Origin: Diphasiastrum complanatum
Taxonomy: Eukaryota; Streptophyta; Lycopodiopsida; Lycopodiales; Lycopodiaceae
Reading direction: 5' to 3'
Length of the DNA: 64,000 bases
NCBI GenBank assembly: GCA_029204225.1
Contig: CM055095.1
Location: 41,287,719 to 41,351,718 of the forward strand
Below the pieces are notes generated by a model. That model was not told where the DNA came from. It ran no database searches and saw only the letters and a list, made by a program, of their open reading frames with translations. Positions within the stretch are counted from its first letter, which is position 1, and each line of letters starts with the position of its first letter. The position numbers and the translations under genes are program-made. Of this stretch, positions 34,330-45,353 are shown one piece after another.

Positions 34330-37300
34330 ATGGAAGAGTCTGAGGCCACTGTGCAAGAACAAAGAGCACCCATTAAAATAATGATTGCAGTGAGCAAGTC
34401 CACGCTCAAAGGATATCCGCATCCTTCCATCAGTAGCTCACAAGCCTTTGACTGGACGCTGCAGAAGCTAATCCCACAGAGCTGCAGGGAAGATTATCAG
34501 CTACTATTATTACATATTCAAGTACCTGACGAGGATGGCAAGTGCCCAACGTTCAAACTTCTTTTAGGCCAGAAATATGAATTGTGCAACATGTTTCATC
34601 TTTTGAGTTTTGACAGTAGCTAGGCCAAGACATTCTCTTTCGTTTGCGTGTTCACGCTTGTCTGAGGTAGAGACATCAAAGCAAACCCTTTAGAAAGCGT
34701 GATGAGTCTCACTAAAAGCTCTTTTAAGTGGTAACCCCTCAAATCTGAGCCACTTTCCATCTAGCACCTAGCACTCAGCCAGACCCTTGGAAAATCAATG
34801 AATTTATTACAAACACATAAAAAATGCTAATAACAAATTATGCATATAAGGGATTGATCTGATGCTAGGGTATCAGCCATAAATAGCCGCGATAATCTGC
34901 ATGAATCTACAAAAGCACTTGCATATAATATTATGCAAGAAACATGAAAAATTCTGTGCACAAACCCTAGTCAAGCAAGAATTCAGAAACTAGCCATAAA
35001 AATTAATAGATGCAGTAAAATTGAAGCAAATCTTAAACGGCTATCAAGAATAGAACATTCGAAAGAAGAATCCACAAGAAATAAGTGAAAACATGGCAAT
35101 CATTGATTGATTTTCCATCTGTTTGGCGCTAAGATGCAGTAGAGTCTTAGCAAAATGAAAGTAGTATTCTATATTGAAGACACATGAATTTTCCCATCAA
35201 ATCTACCACATCTAGGAAGCACATGGTCTTGTATCAATGCACGAAAGGTAATTTGAATGTATCTTTATGGTGCCTCCCTTGGGCATTGATGATGTTGGTA
35301 GGGATGTGATGGGATCTGGTTCAAGCTATGCAGGACAAAGTTGATTGTATGATTCTTTGTGTTAGTGCACTCTATAGAGTCCAAGGTTGTGGGTGCCGTT
35401 TTTCGTTATTACGCTTAGGTAATATCCTAGACTTAACATCAAGACATCGCTTGGTCTCCAATCATTTATGTTGGTTCAACGATTGTACATGTTAATATGG
35501 TAAAGGAAACACCTACAATACTTCAGTGTGATAACTAGTGTTGCATCAAGTTGCAAAGAATCTGGTTTTTCACAGCAAGACGAAGCATACTCGACGTCAT
35601 GAAGTTGAGCTTATTGTCCTACGGAAGAGCAAGTTGTGGATATTATTACTAAGGGACTTGGTAAAAGTAATTTGAGAAGTTTAGAGAGCTTCTAGGAGAG
35701 ATAACAAAGTGACCATTAAGGAGGCGTGTTAATGTTTACTTACCCCTATTGTTAGCAGGTCATGCCTAAGTGCTATTTTAGGGGCCTATACTTTTCTTAG
35801 AATAGTTAAAGAACTTTGCTTGTAGTAGGGCGCTAGAGAGCTATAAATGGGCTCAAATTTTTGACTTACTAGTTAGCTTGGACTTTTACCTAATATAGGT
35901 ACTAGATTTAGCATTTTGCTTTTTGGTTAAGCATTAGCTTTTGCCTAAGATAAAACTAAGAGAATATTTTATAAGGAAGTCTAGCACCCAGCTCCACATC
36001 TTTCGTAGCGAGCTTCAGCTTTGCTAATATGAATTTGAGTCATATTGTTTTGCTCAATCAATTTATGACTATGTTTGTGAGTGCATATGACTCAATCACT
36101 CCTATTTAGAATTATAGCCTTATTCTAATAGATGGAGCAGGACATGCTGGGGCTTTGGTTGTGATGGACACTTGTTGATCATTATACTTATGCTGCATGA
36201 TAGCAGAAAAAGGCATGTTAAGACTAAGAGTTTTCGACTTCCGTATGTTAAAGTTCAATTGCAAAAGAGAGTTTAGTAACACTCATCCAACATAAACATG
36301 ATGGCATCAACATAACATGATGGCATCGTACAAATACTCACTCTAATAACTTGTGGAGTATTCAAATGAAAGTGGCAAAATTAACATTGATCTTAATCAA
36401 GTCTTATACATCACTAATCGAAAAGATTTTCTCCTTGTGAGTACTCTTTACTCTTGTCCAATTTTAACCTCCCACTACCTCCATTATTTCTACCTTTGTT
36501 TCCACTACTTCCACTACCCATTGTTGTCACATTGCCTTCTAGACTTCATGTCTACTATTAAGTCAGTCAAATTTTACTTACAAGGTTATGCTATTTATAG
36601 AACGTCCTTTTGCAATTTCCTATGCCTACCTATGGATTTCAAGGACATCATTTCCATCCCTCCCACTTGGACATTGCATTTACTGTACCTACGCTAATGC
36701 TATTTTGAGGTGGAAAATAAGGTACTGCTTGCAACCTGCCAATGAAGTATGATGATTTAACTCCCTTTTCCACATTGAGAAAATAATTTCTAACTGTGTC
36801 AAACTCCTTTAACTTCAGATTTGCAAGATAGTGAATTATTTTGATTGATTTGTTGGAAACTCTTGAGATAGTGCCATACTTCCCAAGAATGGTGATTCTA
36901 TTTTTTTAGAACCAATACACTCAAATTAAGAATTTTTTTTTTTAAATTTTTTCAAAAGATTTAAATCATTTTGCATTGTAACGATATACGATTCAAAGTT
37001 CAAACAAAAATGGGATAGATCTAAATTGCAATTCACGTAGAATGTCCTGTTATTTAGCAAATGTGCCATGGGATTTGATCTCCTCAAGATCTATGAAGTC
37101 AGCCTACATCGATAAATGTTCCTTGCGAGAATCTAGATTATAAAAACATGAACTTGAAGTTACTAGATAGTAGACTGAATTTTCAAAAAGCTTGATGTGC
37201 AGTAACTCAACCACTCTTTAAATGTATTTACGAGAATCTTAGAGAACCAAATGATTGAACTGATGCTTCCTTGATTCTGCATACACTGTTCGGCAAGCTG

Positions 37301-38584
37301 CTAATTGTGAGGTTTTTCCTTGATGCAAGAATAAATTTATGTGATGATTCTGTATACGCTGTCCTTTGAAGGTGTGATAGTTCTGATGCTTCTGAGAATA
37401 ACCATTCACTTGACTTAAGGTGCTACTTGAAAGTGATCTGAAACTCGAGTTGAATTTTTTCAGTGATGCAACATTTCTTTCTTTGTAATATGATTGAATG
37501 CTATGGCTAAAAGTAGTTACTCCCTTGATTTTCTGCTGCGGTCTACTAACCCAGTTTCACTTCTTGTAGCTTCTTGCAGATTTGAGCTAACCTTAGGCCC
37601 CAAAAAACGTTTCAAACTATTGAGTGTACTGAAAAAAAAATTTCCTTGTCAAATACACTTCTGTTGTTGCTGGGAACCAAACTTAGGTTAGTCATGGAAA
37701 AGTTTTTCAGGAGTCACAACTCAACTCCTGTCATGAATCACTTTATCAAGAGAAATACCCATCAGCATAATGAGAATATTTATCGAAGAGCTAAATGAAT
37801 GAGTTTTAGTGGATTAGTGGGATGTTATCAATGATATGGTGGATTAGTTTAAATCAGCATAGGATTTCAAGGTTGGAATGATCTCAAATCACAACACTTG
37901 ATGGAGCTCATGCACGCAGTGGTATTCGGATCTGATGCTTTACGCAGTAAGTAAACTGTCACCAAAGTGCTTGTGTTGATATATCAGAAAACTCTTATAG
38001 TACGATACTTACATGAAAAATGTCAAAAAGAAACTTTTTAACCTATGTTTATATCTTAGTTGCCCACGTTCCAGAACGCGTTCTGTTTTGGAACGTGGGC
38101 AATTTAAAAAAAAAAAAAAATGTAAATATTTAACAAAAGGTCCGTTCCGACCCAGCTTTCAGCATATATTGGTTGAGCAGATTACGGTGGAGCATCTTCA
38201 GCTGGTTGGATTCAATTGTATCACCATCATGACGTCCCATAGTGTTGAGCAGATTACGGTGGAGCATCTTCAGCTGGTCGGATTCAAATGTATCACCATC
38301 ATGACCTCCCATAGTGATTCTGGAACGGCAACTATGCTTGTAACAGAGTTACAACCAATTTCCGCTTTGTACTAATCCTTAGACAGTTAGGATTCCTTAA
38401 GAATTCACATTCGTTACCACTTTAGCTATCACAGTTATGCATAAGTAACAAAAGCTTCCAAAGGTTAGCCTTTCAACGAATCTAATCAATCAATATGCTA
38501 CTGCCGCAGACAGTATCATAAACTCAGGAGATTTTTGCTTAACTTCTGCCCACAAAACAGGGTTGCAGTGCCGCGTGTTGGGAT

Positions 38585-38625
<41 letters not shown>

Positions 38626-41600
38626 AGCTGTACCACAGCGATTCTGCTCATGACTCCTATCAGATAGATCGCGGCCAGCAAGTGTCATTTTTTTTAATTA
38701 AAAAAAAAAAACGTTCCGACCCAGTATGTTCCGGAACGTACTGTACGGAATGTACAGTACGTTCCGACCCAAAAGGGTCGGAACGGGTTTGTAAGGTTCA
38801 TATACATAAGTCTTTCTGCAGCTTTGGATGATTTGTACAATTGCATTTATGCTTTGCTACAGAGACAGCTGACTTTGTTGAGTGTATACTCGTTGGGATG
38901 ATGAATCACACTCAGAGGTGGATTAGATCTGAAACTTGGGGTTAGCTCTTAGAGGGAACATATGGCTGCGTGGAGAGTCTGCTAGCAACCTTTCTAACAT
39001 ATTGGTTTATTACGATGTTTTGTTTCACAGACTCATCACTGAATGGTTGGTATCCCACTTGTGTTTCTAATATGGGTTGAGGACAATGGATACAATCTTT
39101 CATTTCCACCTTCAATATGATATAAGCATCCAAACTGGTACTATAAGGATTCATCCAAACTGGAACTATATGCGCATGTGAATTGGCTATTGATGTATGA
39201 CACGATTATTAGATAATTTTCTAGAATTATTCACCTTTATGGTTGCTTAGATTATCTGGTCTTAATTTCTTGCTTTCTTTTCATTATAGTCACATTTGAT
39301 TATTAGATAGCCTTTCACAATTGTTTGTGTTGAAACATTCCTTATACCACTTCTAGACACTATGGATGCTGAGAAATTTTTTCTGTTAAAGGAATATTGT
39401 GGTGTTGGGATATTCTATAATCAATTCAAAACATAATCAATATCACTAGTAGCAAATATTCACATGGAAGAGTTTATTTTCAATGGAAGAATGCCCTTTG
39501 TTTGTATCCCAAAATGGGCTCAAAGATTGTCATGTGATTTTCCCTTTTAAGACCTTGATTTTCCTGTTTGAGACCTCTAATGGTTCCATATCGTAAATAC
39601 TGATGTTCTGGCTACATGTTATTACATAACGTTTTAACAGGGCTTCTATCATGATTTAAAGACTTAATGAAAGCTCGTGGTAGGTTTGCTGCTGATGTCA
39701 AGAACATTTTTCAGGATTGGATGATATGGACAGCATATATGCGACTGCGAATGATTTTAAGGATATGAAACAGAAAGAGAAAATCAGGGGGCTGCATCTA
39801 CTAAAAGAATTTGTTAATAAGTGTAATCTGGCTCAGGTAATTTTGAACTTTTAGGAGTAGACTGAAATTGTTGATGTTAATTTAAGAACAGCCTTAATGA
39901 TTATACAGTCGATATGAAACTTGTCTGTGCAGAATTTTATTTGACAAAGCTGATAGATAAAAGCTTAAGTCAACACAATTCAACTTATATTTTTATGGTT
40001 TAGATTGCACTCGTGGTGCCCTTCTCACAATTGCAGACATCAACTTTTGTTGAAGACTGCTTAAGTCTCACACAGGAACATAAATTTTTATGGTTTAGAA
40101 GCCTTGGATTACAAGGGGTTGAATAAATTAACTATTAAAAATAAATATCCATTGCCCAGGATGGATGATCTGGTAGATTGATTAGGCGGAGCTAAATACT
40201 TCACAAAAATATTTAGAACCAGATATCATAAGATTAGTATTCATCCAAGCTAAGGAAGCGGATGGAGGACGCGAACGTGCGTCCGGGCGCGCGTTTGCGT
40301 CCGCGTCCCTAGACGCGTCCGCTTTTTTTTTTTTTTATAATTTTTATAATTTTTTTTCATTTTTTGTGCTAAAAAAATTTAAAAAAAATAAAAAAAAATT
40401 GGAAGCGTCTGGGGGTCGGCCACGTCTGGGTCCGGACGCCGGACGCCGGATGCGGACGCGGAATGTCCGGCCCGGACCCTCATGTCTGCATCCAAGTGAT
40501 GTGCAAAAGATTGGTTTTCTGACGAGGTTTGGACATTATGAGATTTTAGTACTTCCTTTTGGATTAATGAATGCACCTATGACATTTCAATAGATGATGA
40601 ACGATATGTTTCGGCCAGATCTGGGTCAATTCATAGTTGTATTTCTAGATGACATCCTCATCTACAGTAGAACTCTTAAGGAGCATGTGAATCGTATCAA
40701 GACTATCTTGTAGATTCTCAAAAGAGAAAAACTTTTTGCTAAAGAGTCCAAGTGTGAATTCTTTAAGCATGAACTGGGGAGTCATAAGATCATTTTGAAA
40801 GGGTTGAAGATAGATGAAGATAAGATCAAGGTAGTGCTTGAGTGGCCGATACCAAAAACAGTTAGAGAAGTTAAATCTTTTCTTGCAAAAGTTGCAGCAC
40901 CTCTTAATAATTTAGCAAAAGTCATTGAATGGAATCAATAACTGAACCAATGTTTTGAGAAGCTCAAAAGTATGGTTGTTTCATCTCTTGTCTTACAGAT
41001 CGCGGATCCAGATTTACCTTACGTCGTTAGAACTGAAGCAAGCGATTCAATGATTGCAGTATGTTTTTTGCAAAATGATTGATCGATGGTGTTTGAGAGC
41101 AAGAAACTTGTTGTGATTCATGCACTTAAGACCTAGAGGCATTATCTTTATGGTAATCAGTTTATAGTGTATATAGATCAACAGCCTCTGAAGTACTTTT
41201 GCAATCAACACGATTTGAGGGGTCATAAAGCTCGATGGGTTGAGCTTATGCAAGAATTTAATCATGAAATTCGATATATCAAAGGCAACTTTGACCAAGA
41301 TACATATGTTGTTAGTCGGATTAGTGAATTAAATAAACTTTCATTCACCTAGATTTCTACAGATCTATATCTTTCGTTGAGAAAAAAGTGCGAAAACGAT
41401 TCTCATTATGGTCAGATATGGAAGGTGGTTGACACCAGAATGAATGAGAATGGAACTGAAATGGACTCACAAGGATTTTAGTTGTCTAAGAAAGATAGAA
41501 AGATTGTGGAACAGTTCACCATTTGAGGTGGGTTACTATTTCGGAATGGGAATGTTTGTGTGCCAGGGGATGATGAGCTAAAGAAGCGAATTCTTTTTGA

Positions 41601-43636
41601 ATGTCATAACATATCCTATGTAGGTCTCAAGCCATATGTGGAGTCTTATATGGTTAAGTATAAACCCTGTCACCTAGTCAAAGCCGAACGCTTAAATGCT
41701 GGAAGGTTGTTACATCCCCTAGTTATCCCTCAAAAGAGATGAGAAAGCATATTTATGGATTTTCGAGTTGGACTTCCTAAGACCCACCTCTATTTGGGTT
41801 TTAGTGGACATGTTAACCAAGTTAGCTACGTTCGTACCAGTTAATTCAACTGCAAAGGCTTTGGATTTAGCTTAGATTTTTGTGGAAAGATTATTTAGGT
41901 TGTATGGACTACCAAGTGATATTGTTAGTGATAGAGATCCTAAGATTGAAACCATTGCTTATCAATTTTCTCTTTCAAAGATACATCTTTTGCAAGGAAG
42001 GGTCCATTGGGGGGCCAAGTTTAGCTAAAATAAGATGGGAAGAGTCTGCCTAAAAAATAAACTTTGACCTGTATTTGTGTCTTGGAACTTTCCAAGAAAA
42101 TTTGAGTTTTTTTTTGTTTTGAGAAGGTAGGTGAAAGAACAACAATTGTAGCAAAGTTTAGCCTAAAGAAAATAATAGTGGCTAAAACTGAACATTAGAG
42201 TTCAATAATGGATTGATTGGTTATTCTAGAGTTTGTATTTTGCAAATTGTAACCATCAGTATATTCTAAATGGATGTTGCAAATTTTAAAGCCTAGCTCT
42301 GTACTGATTTTAGGATTTGTACATGTAGGATAGCTTATGTTGCTCTCTAGTCCCCTAGTTATTTCCATAAAGAGAATCTCTCTGTATCGAATGATGACAT
42401 GAAGATAAGGGTTTCATTTATGTACGAAATGCCTATTTCACGTTTTATTATATCAGTACTAAAGTCTGGGACTTACTGGCCTGCAATTCATTTGGAGCTC
42501 AAGAAAGTTACCGAAGATGAATTGGGTTGAGGAGCTAAGTATGTGGGAACTTATGTCTTGGAATAAAGTTCAGGGAAAGAGTGAGCTATGTATATATTAT
42601 CAGGGATGAGGGTCCGGGACGGAATGCCCGCGTCCGGCGTCCGGACCCGGACGCGTTCGACCCCCGGACGCGGGGGTCGGACGCGTCCAATTTCGTCCAG
42701 TTTTTTTTTTTTTAACTAACATTGAAAAAAAAAAAAACTGACATGTCCGGGGCCCGGACGCCATATATTTTTTTAAATTTATTTTACAAGTCTAATTTTT
42801 TTTAAAAAATTAAAAAAAAAAAAAAACCGGACGCCTCTGGACGCAGATGCACCCCTGGCGCGTTCGCGCCCGGGTCCCGCTTCCTTAGGTATATATGAAA
42901 GAGTGCTGGTATTTTTTATAACCTATCAATTGAGAAATTGTGAGCCTACCAACATATTATGGATAACCCAAACAATGGAGCAGCTGCATTCTATCAGCCT
43001 TGCCAGCAATTCAGAGCTGTTTAGAATATGGAAATTTTGGCTCATCTAAAAGTGTAGTTACTTGTTCATGTGTACCACCTACTCCTTCAGGTAGCTTACA
43101 TATACGTTAACATGATTGTGGACTTTGACTTGCTGGAGATGGATCACAGGGTCGATTGGCAATAAAGCATGTCGATGAAGTTCAACGATTGACACCAATA
43201 AATTTTTGTTGTGATGAAGGAGCATGCAAGAAGTGGCACCATTGTAGGGCATTTACTATATGTATTGTTTGCTCAAAGAATCACTAAGCTTACTAAGTTG
43301 GCAGAAACACTGCCAAGAAGTCATTTTTGGTTCGGAGATGCACATTTTTACACCAAGAACATAGAACATAGACACACATATCTATAATATGAATATATTA
43401 CGTAATATAGAATCGTAGATCATATAAGGTTTGGACATTATATACTTATGTATCATTTGAAAAAAATGAGTTTCACACTACACTATGTGTTTAAGAAGGT
43501 TCATGTTATGGAGCGTCTTGGGGTTGGAATGTAGTTTTGATGCAACTGAGCTTTGAATATTTCAAACATACTCATAGAAAGTGGTTGAGTGACATTGATG
43601 GAGAATTTGCCATGGATCCAGCCTCAAAAAACGCAG

Positions 43637-43723
<87 letters not shown>

Positions 43724-45270
43724 TTATTGTCCTTGAATGTTAAAAAGCATATAAGACCAAATAGTACATGTCAAGTGTGATAGAGTATGTAGGAGCATGA
43801 AAAACATGTCTCCAAAAAAACAAAAACTCAAAAGAGACAGTCACTGAGAACATCTAAGTGAGTTTTGATAGAAACTCAATGAAATGAAGTGTAAACTGGA
43901 AAAGCTCTTTGCATAAAATGGATGATACCATAAAGGATATCATGAGAGCTTAGATTAAATTACCAATATAAACATCGACAAAGACCAATGTGGTCCATGG
44001 CACTAAATAGCAAGTCATTAGTGCTTCAATACATAGTTGCAGCGAATCGCGATTCGCTAGCTTCGCGATTCGGGAATCGCGATTCGTTGCACAGAATCGT
44101 GCTTTAGAATCGCGAAAAAAAAAAACCAGAAACTAACTTTCGGGCCTCCTCCTCGCGCACAGAACCGCGCCAGCAGTGGAGGAGGCAAATTTTTTTTCTG
44201 AGAGCTGTGGGCGTCCAATCTTCGCAAGTGAATAGTTGGCAGGCATCTACTCGACGATACGGAGGTGGTGTGCACGGTGCCGGGTGGGTCTGAGCTTCGT
44301 GGAGAGCGAAATGACCAATTTTCGATATTTGGTAAGTGTAGGCTTGATTTTTTGCAATTGTTGACATTGAGCTGTAGGCAACCAAATCGAGCGTAGTTTG
44401 GCTCTAGACCACCTTTCTTCACGCCCACAGTGATTCCTACAATGTCAGTTTCAGCCGTTACGGCACGCCTAGTGAGATTTGAACACCACATTCCAAATGC
44501 TTGTGGAAATGCATTCTAGGCTCAGACATCACCTCACTCGGTTTCCAACAAGTCATTCTGTGAAAATGGCAAGAGATACAGAGGAGGACGAGGAGATGTG
44601 GACGGAGGCACAGGGGGATGACCTGGCTGACCTGCTGGTGGACCCTGATGCAGAGACAGAGGAGGAGCCAGCCATTCCTGCACGTAGGCCTAGGGGGAGA
44701 CCTAGAGGTTCTAGGAGGGGGGGGGGGGGCTGAGTACTCTTTTTGTAGACAGGAGTGGAGCATCACTGGCAGCCGTCGGCCAGGCATCATCACAGTGGGT
44801 AGGGCCATCCCAGGGCGTAGGGTCACAGCCACCTGACACACAGGCACGACGGAGTAGACACAGGGCTAGGGGCAGCCAGATGGGGGCTAGAGGAGGGGAG
44901 AGAGGCAGAGGCAGAGGTAGAGGCAGGGGGAGGGGGGTGGTCCAGAGCCAGGGCACGCAGCAGGGATCCAGAGCACGCAGTAGAGCCAGGGCCACACCAC
45001 GGCATATGGCTCCCTCCAGTTCCGATTCATCTGCGGACCCATGGGACCTGCAGTCCACAGATTCGGATGATTTATCCTACCATGACTCTGACGGGCCTTA
45101 GTTATATAGTTTTCATTACGTTCATGGAACATCATTGTACCCCTTTTTGGTGCCATGTGGCCTGATATTATATATTATGATGATCCTATTCATAGCATTG
45201 TTGTGATTCAGTATTGTTCTTTGTGGTTTTAGTTCAGTAACTTCGGTTTTATGGTTTATGATTTATGGTT

Positions 45271-45353
<83 letters not shown>

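Larger units (their letters stand above)
38055..38795. mobile_element. hAT-like element with GTTCCGACCC hairpin arms
   Basis: Ends are CTTAGTTGCCCACGTTCC and, reversed, CTTACAAACCCGTTCCGACC, an imperfect terminal inverted repeat. Flanks GTTTATAT (38047-38054) and GTTCATAT (38796-38803) are a 7-of-8 target duplication. The left arm holds an 11-bp stem GCCCACGTTCC...GGAACGTGGGC. The right arm holds CGTTCCGACCC-AAAA-GGGTCGGAACG and a further stem TACTGTAC...GTACAGTA. Both arms have an A- or T-rich tract. No transposase is present. Confidence 0.6.
34538..39714 (+). other. stress-protein intron, GC-AG type, 5.2 kb
   Basis: The intron starts GCAAGT immediately after ...GAGGATG and ends TTTTTCAG. 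Splicing here joins Gly-70 in phase with LDDMDSIY, as in the family. It contains a copia 3' end with LTR (35.5-36.1 kb), an hAT-like element (38.05-38.80 kb) and about 3 kb of sequence in which I see nothing assignable, including 34.6-35.5, 36.1-38.0 and 38.8-39.7 kb. Confidence 0.85.

Noticed and set aside
36353-36697. A 114-codon frame in the stress-protein intron
   Set aside because: No recognised motif, and composition like the surrounding intron.
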